From positions 1 to 26,671 of IMG/VR virus record IMGVR_UViG_3300024346_011932: a stretch of 26,671 nucleotides of DNA. One strand, 5' to 3'. The position numbers were made by a program, and so were the translations under genes. The stretch is from a virus. This document shows, in pieces, positions 8,480 through 15,776 of this stretch (position 1 is its first letter; every line of letters begins with the position of its first letter). Below the pieces are notes generated by a model. It was not told the origin of the DNA and did not search any database. It saw nothing but the letters and a program-made list of their open reading frames with translations.

Positions 8480-9729
8480 GCAGCCTCAGCTATTCTCCCG
8501 CCTGCAATCTCGTCAAAGGTCCGGCCGTCACCCTCGAGGGTCGCGGCTTTGCCCGTAAAATCTTGCCAGCGCTTCACGGCAACATCGATGTAAGCGGGAT
8601 TGAGCTCGATGGCGTGGACAGCGCGGCCGGTCATCTCACCGGCAATGATCGTGGTGCCCGAGCCCGAGAACGGCTCGTAGACCGCCTGACCCGGACTGGA
8701 GTTGTTCTCGATCGGGCGCTTCATGCACTCGACTGGCTTCTGGGTTCCGTGACCGGTCTCGTTCTTCTTGGGCTTGGCGATGTGCCAGACGGTAGTCTGC
8801 TTACGGTCACCGGCCCAGTGGCCCTTGGCTCCCTTCTTCACGGCATACCAACAGGGCTCATGCTCCCAGTGATAGTCGCCGCGCGACAGCACGAGCTGCC
8901 CCTTGTCCCAGATGATCTGGGAACGGAGCATCAAATCGCATGCCGCCAGGCTGTCGCCGACCACACCGGCATAAAGACCAGCGTGCCAGACATAGGCGAC
9001 GTCGCCTGGGAACAGTGCCCAGGCTTCGCGCCAGTCGGCCTTGTCGTCGTTGAGCACCTTGCCCTTGGCAGTGCCCGAAGCGGCCACGCCGGCCTTCTCA
9101 CGCCAGGCGGGGTCATACTCCACGCCGTATGGTGGATCAGTGACCATCAGGTGGGGTGAGACACCGTTCAGCGCCTTGGTGACGGTGTCGGCATCGGTGC
9201 TGTCGCCGCAGACCAGCCGGTGCTTGCCGAGCAGCCAGACGTCGCCGGGTTTGGCGATAGGGTCGATTGGCGCTTCCGGGATCTCATCGGGGTCAGTGTT
9301 GCCCTCGGTCTTTTCTGCCAGCAGCTTCGACAGTTCGTCGTCCGAGAAGCCGGTCAGCATCAGGTCGAAGTCAAACCCCTGCAGATCGCCAAGTTCGACG
9401 GCCAAGAGCTGAAGGTCCCAGCCGGCATTTAACGCCAGCTTGTTGTCGGCGATGACATAAGCCTTCTTCTGGGCTTCGCTCCAGCCTTTGGCGACCATGG
9501 TCGGGATCTGGGTCAGGCCTAGTTTGCGGGCGGCGAGCAAACGTCCGTGTCCTGCGATCAAACCGCCGTCTTCATCGACGAGGATCGGATTGGTCCAGCC
9601 CCATTCGCGGATCGAGGCGGCAATTTGCGCGACCTGCTCGTCCGAGTGCGTGCGGGAGTTGCGCGCATAGGGCGTGATCTTCTCTATCGGCCAGAGCTCG
9701 CTGCTCTGGGCCGGCCAGTTCTGATCCAT
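8476..9729 (-). CDS. DNA methyltransferase with N-terminal ParB-like domain
   Basis: A 417-aa fusion. Residues 1-100 form a ParB/Srx-like domain with the GHGR motif at 60-63. The remainder is an amino-methyltransferase of the beta order: the catalytic DPPYG is at 198-202, and the S-adenosylmethionine-binding FSGSGTT is at 354-360, followed by AIELNPAYID. The likely product is N6-adenine or N4-cytosine methylation of phage DNA, giving protection from host restriction or marking DNA for packaging. AAGGA lies five bases before the ATG. No partner restriction gene is nearby. Such fusions are common just upstream of terminase genes in alphaproteobacterial prophages. Target sequence unknown. Confidence 0.93.
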   Translation of the reverse strand: MDQNWPAQSSELWPIEKITPYARNSRTHSDEQVAQIAASIREWGWTNPILVDEDGGLIAGHGRLLAARKLGLTQIPTMVAKGWSEAQKKAYVIADNKLALNAGWDLQLLAVELGDLQGFDFDLMLTGFSDDELSKLLAEKTEGNTDPDEIPEAPIDPIAKPGDVWLLGKHRLVCGDSTDADTVTKALNGVSPHLMVTDPPYGVEYDPAWREKAGVAASGTAKGKVLNDDKADWREAWALFPGDVAYVWHAGLYAGVVGDSLAACDLMLRSQIIWDKGQLVLSRGDYHWEHEPCWYAVKKGAKGHWAGDRKQTTVWHIAKPKKNETGHGTQKPVECMKRPIENNSSPGQAVYEPFSGSGTTIIAGEMTGRAVHAIELNPAYIDVAVKRWQDFTGKAATLEGDGRTFDEIAGGRIAEAA

Positions 9730-9751
9730 AGATGTCCTTGAAGAGGGATTG

Positions 9752-9777
9752 GCCGCGGTAGCCTTTTGGCTCGCGGC
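9752..9777 (-). promoter_or_regulatory. Hairpin in the leader of the methyltransferase gene
   Basis: Arms GCCGCG and AGCC pair with GGCT and CGCGGC around an AAAA loop (minus strand), with a two-base bulge on one side. It ends 22 bases before the methyltransferase ATG and does not cover its AAGGA site. No T-run follows, so it is probably not a classical terminator; an RNA-processing or protein-binding site is possible. Confidence 0.45.
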
Positions 9778-9835
9778 AATGATTTGAAGGTCAGTAAATT
9801 TCGGCGGGCGGCTTTGAGTTATGCTGGGCCCACCA

Positions 9836-10300
9836 CTAGGCCAGACCGTCGTTGGTCAAAGTTACCTGCCAATATTGGGTTACACCGCCAACGGTACCGC
9901 TCACTGTCCAAGTCGACTCGCGAACGGTATAGCCATTGTTGGCCAATGAAAATGTGATCGAAGTTGCCGAGCCGCCCGACGCGACGCTGGCCGCCCCGTA
10001 AGTTCCGCTCCGCGAATGGACCCACACCGCTGCCTGACTGCAGAAAATGGTAACTTGTGCAGCGCCGCCACCGGACCGCCAGTCTGACAAGTAGACAGGC
10101 GAGGCACTGCTTGCTCCGCCTACAGGCGAAAACGTAACCGATGATTTCCCGTAAAGCTGTGATAGCGAAATCGCCCCGGTTGCGATGCCCGCCAAATTAC
10201 GAACCGCTGTCTCACCCAGAGAAATTGCACTGCCCGCTGCGCGGCCGATCTCAGCTGCCACGGCGCTGAGTGAGATCGCTCCGGTGGTCGGTAGCGGCAT
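9836..10300 (-). CDS. Putative virion surface/decoration protein
   Basis: A 154-aa protein with an N-terminal repeated motif: TGAISLS at 6-12 and again at 41-47, with a related SAISLG at 24-29, ending in QLYGKS. This arrangement recurs at the start of many phage tail or head appendage proteins. The rest is Ser/Gly/Thr-rich and probably all beta (SGTVGGVTQYWQVTLTNDG at the end), like a small Ig-like or jelly-roll domain. It lies far from the tail genes in this window, between accessory genes, so it may be an acquired virion decoration. AAGGA precedes the ATG by about nine bases. Confidence 0.55.
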   Translation of the reverse strand: MPLPTTGAISLSAVAAEIGRAAGSAISLGETAVRNLAGIATGAISLSQLYGKSSVTFSPVGGASSASPVYLSDWRSGGGAAQVTIFCSQAAVWVHSRSGTYGAASVASGGSATSITFSLANNGYTVRESTWTVSGTVGGVTQYWQVTLTNDGLA

Positions 10301-10323
10301 ACATGCTCATCCTTGGAAAAGAC

Positions 10324-10686
10324 CTAGGCAGCTTGTGCCTTCAGGCTGAAGTAGAGAACGAAGCCCTTCAGGTAGGGCAGCCCTTTGGGTATCGCGATCT
10401 CGCGTGCGGTTTCCCGGTCGATGGTCCATCCCATCCAGCGGGTTATCGCCGATTCAATAGCCACGCTTAAATCCAGCCCCGCATGCACGCCGTTGTGGAC
10501 GTCATCTGCGAAGTGGCGGCCATGGCGGCTGTCGAGAAAATCCCGAACCCCATCGGCTGTGCCATCAGTTGCCGCCAGCACCGCCGGGAAGGCGATCGTC
10601 CAGGCGTCCTCGGGATCCGCGAAGGCGCCGCAGGTGCCATAAAAGCCCCAGACTTCGTTGGCGGTTGGCAAGGTCGAGTTGGTCAT
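10324..10686 (-). CDS. Conserved hypothetical protein, mobile-element associated
   Basis: About 120 aa. The segments EVWGFYGTC, DAWTIAFPAVLAATDG, DFLDSRHGRHFADDVHNG and ITRWMGWTIDRET resemble, from memory, a family seen on plasmids and integrative elements of Proteobacteria with no known function. There are no membrane segments or signal peptide. I chose the second ATG (10686) because GGAG lies eight bases before it but only two before the first ATG (10692). Its neighbours are the HNH endonuclease and the decoration-like protein. Function unknown. Confidence 0.65.
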   Translation of the reverse strand: MTNSTLPTANEVWGFYGTCGAFADPEDAWTIAFPAVLAATDGTADGVRDFLDSRHGRHFADDVHNGVHAGLDLSVAIESAITRWMGWTIDRETAREIAIPKGLPYLKGFVLYFSLKAQAA

Positions 10687-10873
10687 TTGCATCGCTCCGT
10701 TTCCGTGATGCGACTACTGCTCTTATCGCGGCGACTATCCAGTCAATTCGACCGAATTCTGCGACTTTCTGCTTTCTGACCCCCGGTTCGAGTTTCGCGG
10801 TTGCGTGAAATTTGGGCCAAGCGCGGTGTCCCGCCTGAAACCGCCAGACTTTGCGATACCCCCCATGGGGCGG

Positions 10874-11140
10874 TCACCCGATCGGCCACCCGTCGGGTCC
10901 GATCCGCACCTTTCGGCGCAGCCCGAACTGTTCCGCAGTCCGTCTGATATGGCATTCGGCGCAAAGACAGCGGATGTTGCTGTCCTCGTCCGATCCGCCA
11001 TGAGCCAGCGGCACGATGTGGTCAGGGACGGTCGCCTCGCGGACAATCCCGACAGAAGCGCAATCACGGCAGAGGGGTTCCGCCCTTAATCGACGCAGGC
11101 GCTGCACCATGCCTTGGCGTCCCCGAAGTCGTTCAGCCAT
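10874..11140 (-). CDS. HNH endonuclease
   Basis: An 88-aa HNH nuclease. The core is DHIVPLAHGG, then SDEDSNIRCLCAECHIRRTA, with zinc-binding pairs C-x2-C (PLCRDC and CLCAEC). HNH proteins encoded next to terminase genes assist DNA packaging in HK97-like phages; here the methyltransferase and two other genes intervene. The reading frame is open further upstream to a TTG at 11245. The extension would cross a hairpin with a T-run and lacks a Shine-Dalgarno, so I choose the ATG at 11140 with GCAGG nine bases before it. It would be the first gene of the late operon. Confidence 0.85.
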   Translation of the reverse strand: MAERLRGRQGMVQRLRRLRAEPLCRDCASVGIVREATVPDHIVPLAHGGSDEDSNIRCLCAECHIRRTAEQFGLRRKVRIGPDGWPIG

Positions 11141-11154
11141 TGCGCAACGCCTGC

Positions 11155-11190
11155 AACGAGAAACGCCCGGAAGCTGGTAAGCCCCGGGCG
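11155..11190 (-). terminator. Rho-independent terminator before the late operon
   Basis: On the minus strand, CGCCCGG pairs with CCGGGCG, with a short inner GCT/AGC stem around a TACC loop. It is followed directly by TTTCTCGTT. It lies between the last early gene and the HNH endonuclease, 15 bases before the HNH start, and about 20 bases after the start point expected for the promoter at 11217-11245. Confidence 0.6.
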
Positions 11191-11216
11191 CAACTCGCAT
11201 CACTACATTTCGGAAA

Positions 11217-11245
11217 CATCTACAGTAGAGCAATGCTCCCGTCAA
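11217..11245 (-). promoter_or_regulatory. Candidate late promoter
   Basis: The minus strand shows TTGACG, a 17-base spacer, then TAGATG, preceded by an A/T-rich stretch (11246-11285) that could act as an UP element in an otherwise GC-rich region. The -35 match is good and the -10 match is weak (3 of 6). Transcription would start near 11210 and read toward the HNH and terminase genes. Confidence 0.45.
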
Positions 11246-11293
11246 TGCTGAATTGTATTTTTATCGTTGAATCACAGTTTGTTAGGTCAACCG

Positions 11294-11893
11294 CTAGGCG
11301 GACGATACTGGCAGCGAACTGTCCCTGTTGATACCGAACAGGGTGACCAGACCTTCGAGCCCGTGCGCCAGATTACGCAGGTCCGCGTCTCCCCAGCCTG
11401 CGGCATCCACCTCGTAGCAGACCACCGCGTGGACAAGCATGCTCGGTCGCCGACCGGTCGCGGCGATGGCATCGTGGTCAGCAGTCCGCAGCATCAGGAT
11501 GGCCGCCGCTGCCCGCTTGCGGATCTTCTCGACGTAGTCCGGATCGTACTCCGTGAGACTGCGGCCGAAGATCCCTTCATCGAGAAGCAAGCCGGTAGCG
11601 GAATGCGGGTGGATCGGCGGCAGTCCCATGACCGCCCGGTTGCGAGCCATGAGGTCACCATAGAGCTCCGCAGCTGCCAATTGCTCAGCCGTGATCTTGC
11701 CAGCGAATGCCAGCCGGCCGATCGCCGAGCCCAGACGCTCGTCCTTGGCCTGCCTTGCGGTGACGCCGTACTGACGCTGGCGGGCATCCAGAACGGTCGC
11801 CGTGACTTCCCGCATGGTCTCGGCTTTGCCCGGTTGCACCAGCTTGCCGCAGGGATGGCGGCGGCCCCCCTTGCGCTTACGACCGCGTGCCAC
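11294..11893 (-). CDS. Conserved phage protein of unknown function
   Basis: About 199 aa from a GTG that overlaps the end of the upstream gene. It opens with a basic tail (ARGRKRKGGRRHPCGKL), suggesting nucleic-acid contact. A helical region follows with TARQAKDERLGSAIGRLAFAGKITAEQLAAAELYGDL. No catalytic motif is visible. This type of protein is common at the end of the replication operon in alphaproteobacterial phages, but I know of no function. It is the last early gene; the promoter and terminator pair of the late operon follows. Confidence 0.75.
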   Translation of the reverse strand: MARGRKRKGGRRHPCGKLVQPGKAETMREVTATVLDARQRQYGVTARQAKDERLGSAIGRLAFAGKITAEQLAAAELYGDLMARNRAVMGLPPIHPHSATGLLLDEGIFGRSLTEYDPDYVEKIRKRAAAAILMLRTADHDAIAATGRRPSMLVHAVVCYEVDAAGWGDADLRNLAHGLEGLVTLFGINRDSSLPVSSA

Positions 11894-12146
11894 GGATGAT
11901 CTCCGGGATGAGCGCCGCATAGCCGATCACATCGATGGGCCCGTCTGCGTAGCTGGGGTCGTGCGCCAAGCGGGCAAGTTTCAGGTCAATCATGCACAGC
12001 GCCACCTGCTGGGCGGTGACAGGCGTGCCGAGGGTTATCGACCAGCGCCGAGCGATCGCATCCATCTGGGTCTTGGGATCGCCGTAGGTCGCACTGCGAT
12101 CCTCGAGCACTTGCGCCACGCGCTTCAGGAAACCGGCCGCGCTCAC
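11877..12146 (-). CDS. DUF6378-like phage protein
   Basis: An 89-aa protein. The order LEDRSATYGDP, then ITAQ-like QQVALCMIDLKLARLAHDPSYADGPIDVIGYAAL, matches the DUF6378 pattern as I remember it, found in many phages next to replication genes. The function is not established. The gene starts with GTG, overlapping the RuvC-like gene stop (GTGA). A DNA-metabolism accessory role is a guess from context. Confidence 0.75.
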   Translation of the reverse strand: MSAAGFLKRVAQVLEDRSATYGDPKTQMDAIARRWSITLGTPVTAQQVALCMIDLKLARLAHDPSYADGPIDVIGYAALIPEIIRGTRS

Positions 12147-12682
12147 CGGACACCTCCCCGGGTCTCGATGGCCCAGAGCAGGATCGCGATGGCATCAGCC
12201 TCGTTGTCGTCGGCCGGGGCAAAGCCCTTTGCCTGGACGGCCGCGATGACGGCCGCCTTGTCGGCATTGCCCTTGCCGGTGATGAACCGCTTGATCGTGC
12301 CGACCGGCACACCCTGATAGGCCACCAGCGTTTCCTCGCACCACGCGGTCAATATACCCAGCAGACCACCATAAACATGGGCGGCGTCGGTGCCGGCGTG
12401 CCGACGGACTTCCTCGAAGTAGACCGCTTCGATCGGCCCTGCATCGAGATCCAGCTGCTCGAGCCAGCGCCGGAAGCGCAGGTAGCGCATCCCACCACCG
12501 TCGTAGCGGGTGTGTTTCAGCGACACAGTCCCGGTGCTGATGTGGCCATCGGACAACTGGAGCGCCCAGCCGGCGCTGGTGCCAAGGTCGAGGGCAAGGA
12601 TGGCTCCGCGGCGGATCGTTCCGCCGACGTTGGCTTGAGCCGGATTGGGGCAGGCAACGGCCTGCATTTCAGGCAGGGTCAT
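12143..12682 (-). CDS. RuvC-like Holliday junction resolvase
   Basis: A 179-aa RNase H-fold nuclease. An Asp lies in ILALDLGTSAGW, a Glu in VYFEEVRRH, and a final acidic cluster in DDNEADAIAI; together these match the RuvC catalytic set. It would cut branched DNA made during replication and recombination, before packaging. I choose the ATG at 12682 because AGGAGG lies six bases upstream. The frame is open 43 codons further, but that part looks non-coding. It is followed directly by the DUF6378-like gene. Confidence 0.82.
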   Translation of the reverse strand: MTLPEMQAVACPNPAQANVGGTIRRGAILALDLGTSAGWALQLSDGHISTGTVSLKHTRYDGGGMRYLRFRRWLEQLDLDAGPIEAVYFEEVRRHAGTDAAHVYGGLLGILTAWCEETLVAYQGVPVGTIKRFITGKGNADKAAVIAAVQAKGFAPADDNEADAIAILLWAIETRGGVR

Positions 12683-12870
12683 GACGACCTCCTCTTCGTG
12701 TGGGGCGGTCGGGGCGAGGACTGGGCCGGTGAAGGCTGGCAGCTCGCCCGGACCCGAAGCGGGTCTGGTCAGGTCGTCATTCGGGCGGACACTGCCGCCG
12801 GAAATCTTCATGGGGTTTCAGCTGGGCCGATTGAAACATTGGAGCGCCCAACCCCTTGAGTAGGCTAGGG

Positions 12871-12904
12871 AATATATAATATTTCAATTATTATTATTTT
12901 TATA
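12871..12904. repeat. A+T tract, 33 of 34 bases
   Basis: Almost pure A/T sequence with one C, ending in a run of ATT units and TTTTTATA. It is very unlike the surrounding GC-rich DNA and adjoins the inverted repeat at 12904-12965. It could serve as an unwinding element. Confidence 0.6.
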
Positions 12905-12965
12905 GGGGTACGCCTCTCTATCTTTAAAACGCGCGCGTACGCGAGGGGATATATAAGGCACCCCT
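12904..12965. repeat. Long inverted repeat beside the AT tract
   Basis: The arm AGGGGTACGCCT at 12904-12915 matches the reverse complement of AGGCACCCCT at 12956-12965, except for two inserted bases. The 40-base interior holds the perfect palindrome CGCGTACGCG and a TATATA. It could form a cruciform or RNA hairpin. Confidence 0.5.
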
Positions 12966-13086
12966 TGAAAGATTGAGCTTTCTCCGAAATCCGATTTTAT
13001 TTCGTAAATCCATGCGCTTGGATGCCATAAAGCTGCTTTTGACGGATATTGGGCCATTGAAGGACCATCCAGAGGGGATGGATGCA

Positions 13087-15414
13087 TCACGATGGCCCTT
13101 GGTGGTGTGTGGCGACCTTTTGGCCACTCGCGTCCCGCCAATTACCCGACCAGCGCGCCAGTCTGTAGACCATGGCCTGCCTGGTGGCCGAACTGCGCAT
13201 GCCCGTCGTCACGTCTCCGCTCTCGATCAAGGTCTGGATGATATCGTCGCGGTCCCGGGATTTGAGCCACTGGGAGCTGCGGGTCAGTTCAGACTTGGTG
13301 ATGCCCTTGGCGCCGGCTGCCCGGATCAGTTCACGCAGCCGTTTCAGGTGAGCCTCGGTCTCGGTATCTGCGACATGGCGGTCCACCGCATCCATTGCCC
13401 GCTGGGCGTAGTGACGCACGAAGGCAATGGCCCAGTCCGCGTCATCGATCGTGATGACGGGAGCCACCGGATCATTGCCCACTGCCACGATCAGCGCGAG
13501 CTTCAGCGAGATCTCACCGATGCGCGCAAGGATGGCTGTAAAGGCGGTGCCTGCAGCCGCCCGCAATTCGTCGGTCAGCTCCCCGCTCAGCGACTTGAAA
13601 CGGGCACGCGCATCATCGGTCATCGGCACAGTGGCCAACACCACAGCGGTCTGCGGCCCCGAGGTCGTGCCGGCAAGATTGCCGCGTTGCTGGCCGGGAC
13701 CAGACGCCAGCAGTTGCAGGCCCGCGATCAGGTCCGGTGGCGGGGTGCGGAGCCCGACAGCGACGTTTTCGTCGGGGTAGTCCTCGTCACTGGGCAGGAT
13801 CAGGAAGCGGGCGAGCGAGCCGTCTACCACATTGGCCCCTTGCAGCGCGCCCCAGAAGTGCATGGGGGTCGTCGTGCCGTAAACGCAGAGGCAAGGCTGG
13901 ACGATGTCGCGCCGCTCCTTGGTGCCGTCGCGATTGGCATATTCCGCACCCAGGAAGATCCCACCGGCCGAGGTGTAAAGCTCGGTCATGTTGTCGAGGA
14001 TCTCGGTGATATGGCGCGGGCTGCGTTTGCGGTCTGCCGCTGCCGAGAGAAACATGCCGAACTCGTCAATCTGGAACAGGATCGCGGGCTGGCGATGCAA
14101 CGCGGTCAGCAGCCCCGCGCCGGACGCGATCTTGTTGCCGCCCAGATGATTGGCGAGCCCGGCCTCGAAAAGCACCTCGTTGATGATTTCGCGGGAGTGG
14201 TTCTTGCCCGAGCCACTGTCCGCAATGCCCACCACGTAGAGGTTCGACCTCAGGTTGCTTTCGGTACGGTAGAGCCGCCCCATCAGTGCGCCGATTGCGC
14301 AGAGGCTGGCGCCAAGCGAGAGCAGCGGCTGAGGCCGGCGAGCGGTCGATAGCATGTAATCAGTCAGCTTACCGACCAGTCCGCCCGGGATCGTCAGCGC
14401 AAATTTGGGCGGCGGCGCATCCTCAGTAGCCGGGGCCGTGGTATCGAGCCGGGCTAGCAGGCCAGATGCCGGGTGAATTTCATCCCCAGGCTGGCTGCCG
14501 TCGAGGACCAGGCCTGGATCCGGCTTCCAGCCCCGTTCCATGGCAAGGTGGTAGATCGAGCCAGCACCAATGCGGTCCGGGCGGAAACTGCCCCATGCCT
14601 TCTCGGTCGTAGCGGCGACGTTTTTCACAGCCTGATCAGACCAGCCCGTGAACAGGTCCTTCCCGTCATCGCCGAGCGCGCCCTTGATCGCCATGCCAAT
14701 CCGCACCCAGCTGTCGTAGTCGAGATCGCTGTTGGGCAGATACTGAAGCGCGGCGCGGATCGCGTCCTGTGTGCCGGCTTGCGCATGCGCCGGAACCGCC
14801 GGGGTGCTGGCAGAGACTGAGGTCAGACTGGATGGCCGCAGTTCAGGCGGGACCAGCGCCAGTGCCTCATCCATGAACGCCGCGGCCATCTCTGCATCGA
14901 TGACCGGCAGGCTATCGAGATCGAGTTCGGACAAGCCTTCCTCGGGCCAGGCGTAGGGCTGTCCGGTATCGGGATGATCAGCGTAAGCCACGAACTGCTG
15001 GCCAAGGCACAGCACCTCGAGCGGGGCCCGGCGAATGCCGCGAAACGGCGCACTTGTTCGGTAGACCAGCAGGCGTTTCGGCGCCCGGCCAATCCGCAGC
15101 GCCGGGGTGTCGCCCAGCCTGGTGCGGGCGAGCTGCTCAATCCGGAGCGCAAGGTCCGGGTCTGTCAGGATATCGATGTCGACGGCAGCCACGCCGCCGC
15201 CGACAATGCCAATGCCGCAGTCCGGCCATGCAGACCATGTGGAAACCTCGACCTCGGTCGTAGACCGCTCGGCATGACGGTTCCATTCGGGATAGTCGAC
15301 CCATGCGCCGCGTTGATACCGGCCCGGCTTCTTGCCGCCGGGCGCGATGGGCAGGATAGTATAGCCGTTGGCGAGAAGGCGCGAACCATGGCGCGCCATG
15401 AAGGACGTGTTCAT
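13087..15414 (-). CDS. Primase-polymerase / helicase replication protein
   Basis: A 775-aa protein combining two activities. The N-terminal bifunctional primase-polymerase domain (about 1-190) opens with ANGYTILPIAPGGKKP and has the metal-binding acidic motif DID at 79-81. A PriCT-type linker follows (QYLPNSDLDYDSWVRIGMAI, about 224-243). The C-terminal helicase-like ATPase has Walker A GIADSGSGKNHS at 396-407 and Walker B LFQIDE at 446-451, with a DUF3987-like overall shape. It would start and drive replication of phage DNA. The start is the ATG at 15414, overlapping the upstream stop (ATGA). The possible origin lies directly downstream. Confidence 0.88.
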   Translation of the reverse strand: MNTSFMARHGSRLLANGYTILPIAPGGKKPGRYQRGAWVDYPEWNRHAERSTTEVEVSTWSAWPDCGIGIVGGGVAAVDIDILTDPDLALRIEQLARTRLGDTPALRIGRAPKRLLVYRTSAPFRGIRRAPLEVLCLGQQFVAYADHPDTGQPYAWPEEGLSELDLDSLPVIDAEMAAAFMDEALALVPPELRPSSLTSVSASTPAVPAHAQAGTQDAIRAALQYLPNSDLDYDSWVRIGMAIKGALGDDGKDLFTGWSDQAVKNVAATTEKAWGSFRPDRIGAGSIYHLAMERGWKPDPGLVLDGSQPGDEIHPASGLLARLDTTAPATEDAPPPKFALTIPGGLVGKLTDYMLSTARRPQPLLSLGASLCAIGALMGRLYRTESNLRSNLYVVGIADSGSGKNHSREIINEVLFEAGLANHLGGNKIASGAGLLTALHRQPAILFQIDEFGMFLSAAADRKRSPRHITEILDNMTELYTSAGGIFLGAEYANRDGTKERRDIVQPCLCVYGTTTPMHFWGALQGANVVDGSLARFLILPSDEDYPDENVAVGLRTPPPDLIAGLQLLASGPGQQRGNLAGTTSGPQTAVVLATVPMTDDARARFKSLSGELTDELRAAAGTAFTAILARIGEISLKLALIVAVGNDPVAPVITIDDADWAIAFVRHYAQRAMDAVDRHVADTETEAHLKRLRELIRAAGAKGITKSELTRSSQWLKSRDRDDIIQTLIESGDVTTGMRSSATRQAMVYRLARWSGNWRDASGQKVATHHQGPS

Positions 15415-15776
15415 CAGAAGGGGCACTCCGACAGGTCGGCGGCAAGCTCGCGAAGGTGGTCGCAGTAACCGGTGATGAGATGCTCGACGAAGGCGGACCA
15501 CTCGGCGTCAGTCAGTGCCACAAGGTCGGTCTTGCCGATCTTTTCGAGATAGCGGCCACCGGCCTGGCCGCCTTTGACCATGGCGGCCTGTTCATTGCGG
15601 CTGGTGTTGATCATGCCCTGCCTCCGGTGACAGAGTTCCTGGCAGACACGGCTGCAAAGATACTTGCGGCTTTCGTCCCGGCGGGGATCGGAGACCCGGT
15701 AGTGCGGGACGAACCAGCCGAAGCCGCGGGGTTCGCGATGGCAGACCGAGCAGAGCCCGGGGTTGGCGTATGGCAT
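15414..15776 (-). CDS. Small Cys-containing phage protein (DUF6511-like)
   Basis: A 120-aa protein. Its N-terminus, CSVCHREPRGFGWF, and a second pair in YLCSRVCQELC suggest a small zinc-binding unit. GGQAGGRYLEKIGKTDLVALTDAEW then follows. This resembles DUF6511 as I remember it, a phage-specific family of unknown function. The gene begins inside the 3' end of the helicase gene, overlapping it by about 166 bases, and its stop overlaps the primase start. A helicase or primase accessory is plausible from position alone. Confidence 0.75.
   Translation of the reverse strand: MPYANPGLCSVCHREPRGFGWFVPHYRVSDPRRDESRKYLCSRVCQELCHRRQGMINTSRNEQAAMVKGGQAGGRYLEKIGKTDLVALTDAEWSAFVEHLITGYCDHLRELAADLSECPF

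Larger units (their letters stand above)
12683..13086. other. Non-coding gap with AT-rich, structured DNA (possible origin)
   Basis: This 404-base gap between the primase-helicase and RuvC-like genes holds no convincing gene. It contains a 34-base tract (12871-12904) with a single non-A/T base and a long imperfect inverted repeat (12904-12965) around the palindrome CGCGTACGCG (12934-12943). There is also a small GAAAG/CTTTC dyad (12967-12982). Phage origins often lie beside or inside replication genes and contain such easily melted DNA. This is a candidate only. Confidence 0.4.

Noticed and set aside
11141-11245. HNH protein starting at TTG 11245 or ATG 11200
   Set aside because: This would translate through a hairpin with a T-run and has no ribosome site; the HNH family start fits 11140.
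12683-12811. Longer N-terminus for the RuvC-like gene
   Set aside because: AGGAGG is ideally placed before the ATG at 12682, and the extra residues are Pro/Gly-rich without domain character.
12884-13141. 85-aa minus-strand frame between primase and RuvC-like genes
   Set aside because: It overlaps the primase 3' end, ends in Asn repeats read from the A/T tract and has no Shine-Dalgarno or family resemblance.
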